Assembly (NCBI RefSeq): GCF_918797505.1
Contig: NC_092795.1
Span: 19,207,131-19,271,130, forward strand
DNA: 64,000 nucleotides
Direction: 5' to 3'
Source: Bemisia tabaci
Taxonomy: Eukaryota > Arthropoda > Insecta > Hemiptera > Aleyrodidae
Position numbers and translations under genes: made by a program
Notes under the pieces: model-generated
The model's input: only the letters and a program-made list of their open reading frames with translations
The model's database searches: none
Told to the model about the DNA's origin: nothing
Shown: piece by piece, positions 1 through 12,000 of the stretch
Layout of the letters: the number at the start of each line of letters is the position of its first letter
Numbering within the stretch: position 1 is the stretch's first letter

Positions 1-70
1 TGAAAAAATCGGGAAACTAAATTGCTGTTTTCTGGAAGGCTTTTTTTCAGTTGCACTCAATCTGTTTCAG

Positions 71-3000
71 ACAATTTTTGATAAAGTGAAAGATTTCAAC
101 CAAACAGCAAAAGATATCCAATTTGGGTCATGGTTCCCAGCACAGATAGCCAAACAGAAGGAAAAGAAGGAGAAAGCAGATTCCTTGCGCGGTTTACATG
201 ATTCCAATGCAGAGGATTTTGAAAAGAAAGGTATTTTGACACCCTTTTCATGGTTTTAATGCATACTGCTCTTAGATTTATCACTATTTTTGTCGGTTTC
301 TCCCCTCATCAACGTCTATTTCCATACCCTCAAGTAACATTCCTTTCATTTACCCCCTCTGTTAGATTGTTGAAAACTGTAGATTGGGTGTTTGGATGGA
401 ATGAATCATTTTACGCCAGTCTAAAAGCATAATATTTTTGTAGATCGGTTGAGCCAAATTGGGCGTTGCTCACCTTGTTGGGTGGGATCATCAAGTTACT
501 TCATAGCAATGGACCACTAGACAAGGTTCGAATTTAAGCCTTGTGATACATGTTTCTTTACCAAAATTTCACGTAAAACACGATGCGCACAACGAAAATT
601 ACCGAAATCAACGTCTTACGAAGATATTTAATGATTCTTGATGCGTGAATTCAAACCTCTCGCCTTGAAAACTCCATGCTCTACGTGACTCACATCGCGC
701 GCTAAACGTTATCATGACAGTCTCTGCGATATAAAAATCTGGCAACCTCAATCTTGACGCTTTGGCTCAGCTGTAGCAAATTGCTTATAGTTTGAACAAC
801 TCATGGTGGAAAATGAACATTGCTCGATTGAGAAGCTTGCTGAAACCGTTGCAGTTTACGATTTGACTCACGTAGAGCTTTGAGTTTCTTGTGAGCGGGC
901 AGTTCAAATTCCTCGTAGCCTATGTGAAATAAAAACGTTAATATCTCCGTTAGGAGTTGGTTTCAGTAATTTTCGTTGTGCGCGTCGTGCTTCACGTGAA
1001 ATTTTGGTGAAGAAACATGAATGAGGATGCTGAAATTCGTACCTCGTCTAGTGGTCCATTGTACGGCACTGCATGGTGCGTTGTTAATCTTTGACTGTCT
1101 CAAATAACCTGTGCCGTTCATATGACAGGCCTTGCAGTTCTTCCGGCCAAAGATTGGTGAAATTTTGACTTATTGTCAGGGCTTAAAACAAATCTTAAAA
1201 ACCTTAACATCTTGATGATCCCTGGTGCGTAGATGAAATGCATAACACATCTGAGATCCTTTCTCAACCTATCAGCTACGGAAATAAATGCTTCACAAGA
1301 TTCAGCCATCAAAATAAAATGCTATGGCACACACAGTGTACTCATTTACATCGTTTGACATCAAGTCTATTGTTTTTTCTTTCTGAATAAATTTATTTGC
1401 AGCTAAAAATTATTCCATGATCATGGATTCTTATCATGTCTTTCCTTTTTGTATAGTTATCAACATGGAAACATTTCCGAAAAGAATTCAAATGCATGTG
1501 GACTCAGATTATTACATTCGACATGCACCAGATGATGAACAAACTGAAAAAGGGTAAGGCTCTTTGTTTTCATGCACCTCCAGTAGATCTTTTCCAAAAA
1601 TCAGATGTATTCCCTCATTGGTTTTCAGTGTGAAAATAGATGGGCAAATGAAACCAAAGAGAATATGGATTTTAAAAAATCTTACTGGGAGTTTTTTATT
1701 AAATGATAAAAGAGAGGGAGGAAAGTAAACTCAAAATAATTATTTGAATGCTCAAAGCTTGAAAAGGACCCCGCACATCCTGATGGGGAGCTGCACCATG
1801 ACCGATTGCCTTCTGACTTATGTCATTCGATTCACCTCAAGATGCTGATCAAAAGTTATAATTGCGCCAACTTTCTACGATGCACTGTTTCCGCAAAAAC
1901 CAAAGAGAAGATTCAATTATTCGGCGACTATGAATAAAAAAGAACAAAGCATTTGAGAACAGGCTCCATGTAAATAAGGAAAAAACATAGTGCGTGTCCG
2001 TCTTTTTATCTGTACCTGCCGACTCAGGGGCTATCTCCCTCCCACACTCGCCCGGTAGACTTTCAGACTTTCCTGTTCTTATGCTCCTCAAGAATCTGAT
2101 TTGGATGGTCGAGCAAAACAGCGTGCGGAATCCGAGATAAGACTGCCGCTCGGTGCGGGAGTTTGCATGATTTCCTTGTTGACACATAGCCGCTTGTCAA
2201 TCGGGCACTGAAATGAGAAATCTTTCTGGCTTTTTACTGCCGAATAATTGAATCTTCTCTTTGGTTTTTGCGAAAACGGTGCATCGTAGAAAGTTGGCAC
2301 AATAATAACTTTTGATCTGCATCTTGAGGAGAATCGAATGACATAAGTCAGAAGGCAATCGGTCATGGTGCAGCGTCCCATAAGAGGTGTGCAGGGTCCT
2401 TTACCGGCAATGGACACCCAGACCTCTTTTATGCATCGAGGAATGTCTTCCTTTAGGTGCCACCCTCCTCTGTTTAAACCAAATTTTTATTATGAGGGCT
2501 TGCTATGGTATGAAGTTACATGTTTATTTTTCTGCAGTATATGATAAAAATCCCTCATACTTCTTTTGAAGTCAGTACAACATTGTTTTAGTTTTATACT
2601 TGGGTGTGACTTATCATTTAATCAATCTTGAAGCAGACTTTTTTTTTTTTGGCAGGAAAAAAGTTACATACTTTTTAAGTTTCTTTTACCAACAGATTTT
2701 AGTCATTGTGTGATCTTCTTTGTTTGTTTTAGCCTTTCATTGGATGACGGTCGTCAGAATATACAGCGCGCTGCTATGGACATAACTGCGGATGATGATG
2801 TCTCAATAAGGAAACAAAAGACTCTCATTAAAAAGTGGGATCCAAGCTCAAAAAAATATGTGTTTAAAAATACTGATACGGTCAAGAAAGTCAAATCAGA
2901 GTCCGGTTATTGGATTCCTACCTCTTACAAGAGTGGACGATATGATAAATGGGTAGAGAAGAACAAGATCCAAGAGGAGAGCGAAGATAGTGAAGACGAA

Positions 3001-4372
3001 ACAGTCAATCCCTACAAAAAGAAACCTACAAAACCATCAGGTATATCAATGGATTCATTATTTTCCATTTTGGTAATTTTACTGATTTTAGAAGGAAACA
3101 TGTTAATTCTGATCCAAAACCAGATTTACCCAACCCAGATCAAAAAGACAAGTTCCTAAAAAGTCTAGAAATTTCACTCAGATCAGAGGGCAAGAGAATA
3201 TTGCTGTGAAATCTTGAAATTTCCTCGCCTTCCAAAGGTAACCTGCTAATTTAACCAGTTTTTTGTCTTTGAAAAGCATTCCCTCTCAGAAGTCCGTAGA
3301 ATAATATTTCCATACCTAAACTTCATCAATAAATCAACAAATTTGATATTCAAAAACCTGGCTCTTAAAGCTAGAGGATTTTCAAATAAAAGAAATGTTC
3401 TCATCCTTAAGGTAGGTAGAGACTATTAAATAAATTATGAATTTCTGGTTTCCAAAATTTTTAAAGTTTTGTTCATGGAAGGAAGTGATTTGGATATCAT
3501 TCAGCTGGTTTAAGGTTTCTTTTTAGTTGCCAGTTTAAAACGAAAATCATATTCACATTAGCATATCATATTTCAAAATATCTGTGTATGCATTTTGTTA
3601 GTCACACTTTGATGACAAAGGCACTTTATGCCAGAAATGATAGTAAGGCAGACTCTAATGTCAGGTGGCATCTAGCAGCATCCCTGAATAAAGTTCCCTC
3701 GCACTTTTGAACTGTATTCAGAAATCATGTGACAGTTTGAACCAGAATTAGAGAGCATGTCTTTAAGATGTTTTATGGGACTAAGAGATCACAATCTGTG
3801 GATGAGTAGAACATCATTCCACAATTCGTTATCCACCTATCACTCCTGTCACTCATCGGTGCCCAAGGTACACTCTACTACAGGTATGGACAAAACGGGG
3901 TGCCGAAGTGGCAGCGCTGAGAAAATCGGCGATTGAGTGACGTATGAAGTCGTACCGTCCATTTGCCGCGCAGGTCTTCTCAGTCGTACTCTCGATGCTG
4001 TCAAATCTACGCGTTTTGACGACTTTCTAAAATTCCATTTGTCCATACCTGTAGTAGAGTGTACCTTGATCGGTGCCTGATGCCGTTCCAGAATTAAAGA
4101 CGCTGTCAAGCACTGACACCTGGCACTTCAGTCAATGTATTTATTTATTCTCTTGATTGTAAGATGTTAAATTTGTGAGTATGAAAGGTTTAATAAAACC
4201 AATGCCTCTTTTTTCAGGTTTGGTCACTCACGTAAACACACATTGGGCTCGGCACAATCAGAAAATTTTGAACAAGTCAAAACCTATACTAAAATCCAAA
4301 GACAGCATTATGAAGCAAAGGAATATCAAGGAAAAAATGAAAAAGAAAAACAAAAAGAAAACTAAGAAATAA
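71..4372 (+). CDS. DDX54: ATP-dependent RNA helicase DDX54 (DBP10), 3' end only
   Basis: C-terminal 239 residues of a nucleolar DEAD-box helicase of the DDX54/DBP10 family, which acts in 60S ribosome assembly (and as a nuclear-receptor corepressor in mammals). Exons 71-230, 1457-1553, 2733-3040 and 4218-4372 join in phases 1, 2 and 1 with AG/GT borders and stop at TAA 4370-4372. Seen: the DBP10 C-terminal domain, with SDYYIRHAP followed by GLSLDDGRQ (human has FYVPYRP and GLSISG), then KWDPSSKKYV and ESGYWIPTSYKSGRYDKW, which match the human KWDRKKKRFV and ESGRYISSSYKRDLYQKW blocks. The Lys-rich tail ILKSKDSIMKQRNIKEK matches the human ELKTRQQILKQRR end. The helicase core (Q motif, DEAD, HRIGR) lies left of the window. 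Introns 1 and 2 contain foldback elements and intron 3 a short inverted-repeat element. Identification is by remembered similarity; confidence is high for the family. Confidence 0.93.
509..1061. mobile_element. Inverted-repeat (foldback/MITE-like) element in DDX54 intron 1
   Basis: The left arm (about 509-610) begins AATGGACCACTAGACAAGG and the right arm (about 965-1061) is its reverse complement with scattered mismatches, so about 100-bp imperfect arms enclose about 350 bp. The arms share the block CACGATGCGCACAACGAAAA. No open frame of note lies inside. A clear target-site duplication was not found. It is a non-autonomous DNA transposon by structure only; the superfamily is unknown. Confidence 0.75.
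1763..2403. mobile_element. Long-arm foldback element in DDX54 intron 2
   Basis: About 640 bp with arms of about 170 bp. The left arm at 1763-1930 (AAAGGACCCCGCACATCC..., CTGCACCATGACCGATTGCC) reappears in reverse complement at 2228-2403, including the blocks for GAATCTTCTCTTTGGTTTTT and CATCGTAGAAAGTTGG. The arms differ by small indels, so it is not a recent assembly artefact. The short open frames at 1849-2187 and 2088-2417 lie on this element and look non-coding. It would form a large hairpin in the DDX54 pre-mRNA. Confidence 0.8.
3864..4068. mobile_element. 205-bp MITE with perfect terminal repeats and 9-bp target duplication
   Basis: The left end CAAGGTACACTCTACTACAG and the right end form a perfect 31-bp inverted repeat (3864-3894 and 4038-4068). 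The flanks 3855-3863 and 4069-4077 are both ATCGGTGCC, a 9-bp target-site duplication. The 9-bp duplication is of the kind made by Mutator-like transposases, but the ends are not a family I recognise. It sits in the last intron of DDX54, about 150 bp before the final exon. The identical arms suggest a fairly young insertion. Confidence 0.88.
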
Positions 4373-4476
4373 ATCCTAGTTTGTCTGACTAATGTGTTGT
4401 TATTTTATGATCTACAGAGTCTTCAAATAATGGAGATGTGAAGTTGTTCCTGCAGGCAGGAGATTTAATGTTAATT

Positions 4477-4482
4477 AATAAA
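4477..4482 (+). terminator. DDX54: Poly(A) signal of DDX54
   Basis: AATAAA lies 105 bp after the DDX54 stop codon and gives a short 3' UTR. It is the first full consensus hexamer downstream on this strand apart from one overlapping the stop. Confidence 0.6.
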
Positions 4483-6014
4483 AGTGACCGTCAGGAAACT
4501 ATTTCTTTGTTTCTTACTGAAGATTTTTAAGTATGAACCTATACTATTTTTGTGGGAATGTAAAAGCCTACTATAAACTAACCATAATTTATTTTCTCAT
4601 TGTACCTCAAAATGCAGGGAATTTTGGCTTTTTACTATAACCAAGAGCAAAAATTTGAATTTTTAGATGCCTTAATCATTTTAATACTGCATTCTGTCTT
4701 TCTTACTACAGAGGAATCTGGAATTTAGTGAAGGAAGTACAGGAAATATGAAGACACCGTGAAAATTGATATGTTGCAGTAAAAGGGATAGGCAGGTAAA
4801 AAAACTGGAAAATGTGCACCCTTGAGGTTGAGTCTAAGTTTAACAAACTGTGATGGAGTAATAGAAAATAGATTACTATCTCGCAGTCTAGAGGGATTAG
4901 TTTTGCATCAGTTAGTGCCAAAAGCACACATAAATTTCGAATATTCAATCTTTTAAAGCATTTTAATTCAGATTGAGAACGAGAAAGATGAATGCAGAAA
5001 TGAGAATAATGCAGGCAAACTTTTGAGACAGTGTTGGTGTGAATAATTATCAATAAAAATCAGCTTTTGGTTTTATATTTTCAACATGTTTGACTCAACT
5101 TTGAATACTTCTTTAAATTCACCATTGATTTAAAAAAGTATCATAATTTATAACTTTACCTACCAAGTGTAAGGAAACAGCCGATACCACTTGGCTCATT
5201 CAAAATAGGGAGGACACTGTTTTCGGCTCTGAACACAGCCCATTTCAAACTCTAATTACTATTTTTTTGATAAAAATTAGGAGACAAAATATTAATTCTG
5301 TTTTCAAGAGAGAACCAGCAGAAAAAAACAAAATTAATACTCTTAACATGGGTTTTCTTCATTTTACCATACTGCGAATTGGAAGGTTTCATCGCAACTC
5401 ACTTTGCCTGACTACATGACAATTTTACAGACCCTCCTAAAAAAAAAAGCTCAAGCACCAAAAATAAAAATAAGCACTAGAAAAACAGTGAAAACTGTTC
5501 ATATGGACCCATTTTAGATCTCGAAGACCAAACAAATTCATTTGTAAGAAGGCAATGTAAAATCAGATAGTAGTTATTAATTTGAGCCGCATGAGAAAAA
5601 ACAACAAATTGGCACTTGAGCATTCTGGAGAATAAATGAACAAATTTTAACATTTTCCCTTGTTTTGAGATTTTGTATATTAAAGTCCGTTCTTTGCCAC
5701 AAGATGCATCTCTGCTTCAGCAATTACTAATTGCTAGTAAATCAATTTTTTTATTTTTTGGTTCTTGAGCTTTTTTGAGTGAGACAAATTCAATTAATGC
5801 TGGATGGTACCGAAATAACTGTGAAACTACTCCTGACTAAATTGTTTATAAGAGTAAATTACTATCCACACAGATGAGGTCTGGGCAAAAAAAAAATTAG
5901 AAACAAATTTTAAAAAGAAAATATGTAATCAAAAAGTACAAAAGCATACAAACTCGAAAAAAAGTTTCTACATCACAAATTAAACAAATAGACCCTCTGA
6001 GGAGGGTAAGATAC
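4483..6014. other. Convergent spacer between DDX54 and TRMT11
   Basis: The 3' ends of DDX54 (+) and TRMT11 (-) face each other here. The stretch is AT-rich with no exon-like open frame. A TTTATT at 5750-5755 reads AATAAA on the minus strand and is a candidate TRMT11 poly(A) signal about 260 bp past its stop. I see no repeat or RNA gene in it. Confidence 0.6.
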
Positions 6015-9000
6015 TCAAGGTTCACTCAATGATAGGACAATTTCCCTGTTATTATGTCTGTTCTCAGCTCTTTCTTTTTGTAATTTTTGAGCGTGTCGGT
6101 AGAACTTTTCACGAAATGCGGCGCCATATGATACTGTGAAAGCTCCAACCTCATGTAACTGGAAAAAAAACAATATTTTGACTTATATAGTGATAGAGGT
6201 GGTGTCATGAGCCCGCAAACGAGATAAGTAGAATGAGACAAAAGATGTTTGTTAAACAAGGTTTAGAACTTTCTTGATTCCTTTCCATAGTATGAATTTT
6301 TGTTGCCTAAACCTGTTATGTAAACATGAAAAATCAATTGGAAATTCTGCTCACAAAAGTATCGGAGAGTAAAAAAGTATTTAAAGAGGACAGTTTCTAC
6401 ACTGTCGCACTCTATAAATCCTCAGACAACACTTTCAAAAAATTTAACAAGGACTCTCAGAAGTCTTTAAACATTTTATCCACCCTATATTAAGAGGCTT
6501 TTATTTTGAAGATGATTTGAACATCTTACAGGAATATTTAAGAATGTCCAACTTACCTCAGGTTCTTTTATTTTTTCATACGTCAACAGTCGCCGTGACG
6601 TAAAAGTTGATAGCTTTTGCTCACAGTTACTCACTAAATTCAAGCAACGATGCATTGGCAATTCATTAGGATCATAATCGCACCTGCAGAAAAAATACAA
6701 GATAAATACATAATAGGTTAAGTTCGTGGATAATAGGTATGTCTTGAGGGAGAAATTCATTTTGTAGTATTTTAGTTCTGGAGTTTGAAAGAAACATAAA
6801 ATAATGGGGTGACTTATTAGTGCATTCCACAAATTGATGGCAGTTCAAAACCACGTCACTCTGTTAGCAACGTGCAAACTTCCTGTCATACTTCATTTTT
6901 TCTTTGAAAAACCAATCAATGTAATTTTTTGAAAATTGTTTAGTTTTTTCTTCTCTGTCGGTGGAAAATGCTGTATAAATTTCTAGTTATAAAGTTGCCT
7001 TGTTTCTCATCGCAAGAGTAAAATAGGAGTGGAAGTTTTAAATACATCGATGGAGATACGGGATTGGCACTTCAGCCATCGATATTTAAAAAAATACTTC
7101 ATGAAAGGCGACCATCAACAAGATCTAAAAAGGAGAAAAATCAACTCGAACTTACAATAAAACAGGTAACCATGTGACCAGCCGTCCTCCCACTTTCAAA
7201 TGAGTGAGCGAAAACTTAAAGAGATCCTCTAACATTTTGCTAAAATCGTATTCTATTTTAGATGGTATGTGTATTTCATTTTCAGGAACAACATGCTTGC
7301 CATCTTGAATTTTGGTAGATCCGATTGTTTCAGCTGACTCTCTGATACCATACGGCACTGAAAAATTTAAAAAAAAAAAACCATATTTTCGTAAGACTTT
7401 TACAAAAGAAAAAAAAACACACACACACATTTTGATTAATAGCTGTAAACAGTTTGCAGTGAAATTTCAAGAAGATTCCTTAACACAAATATCTTTTCAG
7501 GGAACTTTTTTCGTAGCTTTAAACCTCAGAAGAAAAGTTTGGATGGTTAGAAACTGTCTTATTTTAGGAACATTCTTTTCCAGTGAACAGGCACCTCAAC
7601 GGAAAATTAATTTGACCAGTAAATGGAAGGCAATAACTCACCAGGAGTGAATTTTTGTCAGAGGAATAGTTATCATACAAAAAGTACTTACTATCTGTGA
7701 TAATTGCATCTAAAACTAAAGATGATCTCCATGGAGGTAAGGCTGCATCAGCAACAACAACATCTACATACCGGTTTTGACATTTATATTGTTTCATATT
7801 CTCGAAAATGCTTTCATCAACTCGAGGTTTATCCTGCAGTCAATATAAAGGATGGCATCATCAAAATTTAAAGATTAAAATGTACAAAAATAGATTCTAA
7901 GAGTGGTCTTCAAATTTTAGGGCCCTGTCTCAAGGGAAATTTTAAAAGCAATTTTGATCATATATTTATAAGAAAATATTGTTTACTTTACTAGACATAA
8001 ATAACAGCTTTCATTAAAATCCAACAATTATCGAAAACAAACTTGATCTGACAGTTGGATTTAGAGGGCTGCATTTGCATGAATTCCATGCATAAAGGTG
8101 CATTGAAAGACTGGGCATTTAAGAGATGAGGCTAAATCTTCGATGCACTATCTTCTTCCAAAAAATTCATAAGAGCAGGGGGAGAAGGGCGGCTGCATTT
8201 TAAGTTTCTACTTCAAATGGGCCGTGTTAGGTGCGTGCGTATAATCAATGTTTAAAAAGCTCCGACTTACCCTAGTTTGCTTCCGACTCTGCTTTGTTTT
8301 ACCATGTAACATTAAATAATCAATATCCGATCCTAATACATAAGCACCGTAGTAAGCAGCTGCTACTAAAAGAGAACCTGGAAAAGTCAAGTTGACTGTT
8401 AAATATTTGTTGGCCTGCAAGGAATGCTCAATGCGAGGATATTTTAAAACTACATAGTGGACTTTCTTAATTCTTTCACGGCTCTTTTCAAGGCACTATT
8501 TTAAGGACACAGAATATGTAATGAGATACAAAGATACACTTTTGGAAGAGATCAGCAGATATTTTTGGAAGTTATGCGAAGCAATTAGTACCCCATGCAC
8601 ATCAAGTTGCAGTGCTTAGCAAGAGGGCAGATTTTCATACTTTAAGCTACCTTACCTATCCTGCCTTCTGTAGTTTTAGGCGTAATCTAGGTAGTATTGT
8701 ATTCCTTGTTATTAATGCTCTAAAAAATCTGAAAATAGTAATCCATACTTCAAAATTAGCATTTAACCCTCTGCGGCATGAATTAATTTTAAATTTCAAA
8801 TTCTGGGGGAACACTAATCTATTTTTTAGCTCGCATAAAAAATACCGAGTACCATATTTTGTATCAAACTTTTAAATGTTTGGGAGTCAGTTATTCAAAA
8901 AAAGAAAAAAACTGATGAAAATTTGCAAAATCATGCCACAGAGGAAAGATTCAATTTTTAAAAACCCCAAAAATACGTTGTTACGAATTCATAACGCTTA

Positions 9001-12000
9001 AAACGAGGGTTAAATGCTGTATCAGCACCATGTTTTCTAATCTAAACTTCAATTGTTGATTTATTCCTTCGCTTTTTCTTCAAAAGATGTTGCATGCTGA
9101 ACAGAACAAAAAGCATCACTATGATTGCAATGTAGGTTCTCTCATAAAATAAAAAGAAGGATTGCGATTGCTTCAAGGATTAATGAACGCTCAAGGAGAG
9201 AATGTGAGTACCCTCAAAAGAAAAATTCAGCGAAGAAATCATACCTGAACCGACAAATGGATCAAAAACAAGATCGCCGGGCTGTACTTTGGCCTGATTA
9301 GCCATGATTAAGGATAGCTGCGAATTCATGCTTGTGTTTCCAATGAACTTCCTTGTTTTCAAAGAGAGCTCTGTGATTAAATCTCTTTGACCATGAGCTA
9401 TCTGAAATGTGAGCACAGAATGAAATAAATAGCATCAGCCATTAAAAGAGCAGGGTAGGAAAATATGAAACTTATTGTTAGATAACATTATAAGGAAGCT
9501 ATTGCATATTTGCTGCTGAGTTCCTAAACTGGCAAATGAGGATTTGTCAAAATTCAGCAATTTAAAATAGATGTTCAAAGCGAGTTTATCAGGGTCAATA
9601 GTCTTTTACACTTAGAAATTTTCATCCAATACATCTTTAAATTCACATTTCTGGCCAAAAATGTCCAATTTTTGAAAAAAGTTCAACAAAACATGATTAT
9701 TGCATCTTACATTACACAGCTTGGGGAATCCCAGATAAACGTCAACAAATAAATTCAAGATTATAAAACATTCGAATATTTGAGGAGGAGGAAATGTTTC
9801 ATTAGTTTTTGGTTCGCCAAAAAAGTGCATCTTGTTGACATTAAAAACTTCTGGGGAGCAAACATCGTACGAGAAAAGTTGAGCTCCCATCAAATCTGGG
9901 AAGTATGCCAATGAACTATACAAATGCAGTAGATCTGGTACCAGACACACTTGGCTGACTGCAAGATTTAGTAGGAAGAGAAGCAGCATTGTTGACTGCG
10001 TAGGGGTGTCCCTGGTGCAGGAGAGCTACTTGTAGGAAAAGGCCATTAGCTCCTTCAAAACAAAGCAATTCGACGGCGTAAGTCTGCTACCACATATGTT
10101 GTTTGCAGTGTTTGAAAATCTCCTCCTCTTTATTATTTTTTTAAAGGAGAAAAATTGACATTATTTCTTAAAGTTTTTGCAGAATTTTCTTTGCATAGAG
10201 AAGAGAAATCACGGCAGTTTAAAAGAATTGCAGTTGAGTAGTTTTCCATTTAAAAAATAAAGTACGACAGGAAGTCTGCGATGTTGCAAACTGAGTTATG
10301 TGATTGCCGACTTACACAGTCAAAATGCTCCACAGTGTTATGATCTACCACTACAGTCAGTCATTCCAGTTTAACTATCTAACTCCATCTAGCTTAACTT
10401 ATTCTTTGGATATTTGTCCCTTTTACTCAGGATGCGGTAAAAGAAATAAACTCACCAGTCTTCCAAAGAAAACATTATAGGGCTTGCTTGGAAGATTGTT
10501 GGGCTCCATTCCCCAATACTCTATTAAATTGAAGGTTACATCCGGATTCTTCAGCTTGACTTTGCCTTTCAGAGGAAGGTAGTTGAAAGTCTGGAAAAAA
10601 TGAGGATGGATTCTTCGTTGAGAAAACTCGAGACAATCTTCAACAGCAATTTTGATGGGCAATCATTTTTGTTGAATTTTACTTTATTTTTCTAATCAAC
10701 TGTGAGAGGAGACACAGAGCAAACCATACAACCTTTGAGCGACTTGGAGGACAAGGCGTATAAGTGCAGTTTTTGGTATTTCGAGAAAATATGTGTTTAA
10801 AGTTTCAAAATTACACGCATTCTTAAGGACGGAAAGAAAGTTCAAACTGACTTTTTGATGCTTAAAAATTGGAATTTAGGAGCAAATTTTTCACCGAATA
10901 TGCATCAGGACTAGTTAAACCTGAAATTATTAATACCTCAATTTTTAAAAAACTGCACTTACGCGCCTTATATTCCAAGCTCCTCCTTTGCAATGGTTGT
11001 CTATTTTGAAGTATTGACTTCTATTTCTGAGGTAGTCTTAAGTAGGTAACTCTTAGAGGTGCACCATGCCGAATTAGAAATTTTAAGGAATCTCTGAAGT
11101 TGAAACATTAACAAAAAAGACAAACTAAAAAACTTAGCTGAAGAACGAGCTTACGACTCACGATAAAGATGCATATGCTTGCTGTCAGTGAACAATAGTA
11201 GTATATCATTTCTTGACTGCTCAAACTATGGTAATTTGAAATAGACAAGGGTACTCGCAAAGCCAAAAATAGACTATATACTCGCCCTGATCATTCAAAA
11301 TCCAGAGCATTTAAATGGACAATGCTGCAATTATCAGTCTAGTTTTCCTTGAGAAATGATCACTTTTCTGTGGTTTTATTGATTGTATTAGCATATTGAG
11401 GTTCTGAATCTAGGATTTTTGAAGTTTCAGCAAGAATATTATGGTTATTTTCAAGTCACTTCAGAAACATCTCCATTGTACTGCAGATATGTAGTCGTAC
11501 GCTTCGAAACACATGAATCAAAAAATGGACTATCCAACTCCAAAAGTTTCTTATAAAATAATCATAGAATTCAATTTGAGATCGGTCAATGGCTTCTTTG
11601 CGTAAGATCAATAGGCAAGTACCTACTTTTATTCTGTATTACCATGGTTCAAAATTTTTAATCTCTTAGGTAGAGATGACTTTGATCTATCTACACGGTC
11701 GGACCACTGTACTCGATTGGCTCACACAGGCTACAGCTCATAAACAAAGATAATCCTCAAATTTTCTTATACTCATCTACAGAATCAAAATTAACTATCC
11801 AGAAAATAAAGGCTTGAATTTAAGAGGAGGCATGCAACAATTCCCCTCCAATACCAAGAAAAAACCTGTACCTACTTAACTTCTGGAAACTTACATCTAT
11901 TTTCTCTACTTTCTCTGCAGCAGTTTGAGAATTTCCATAGCACTCAACTTTCACCTTGAAACTCAAATGCTCTTCACAATACTGTAGGATTTTACTTTCT

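Noticed and set aside
1849..2417. Two overlapping minus-strand open frames of about 110 codons
   Set aside because: They sit on the arms of the foldback element and are by-products of its sequence.
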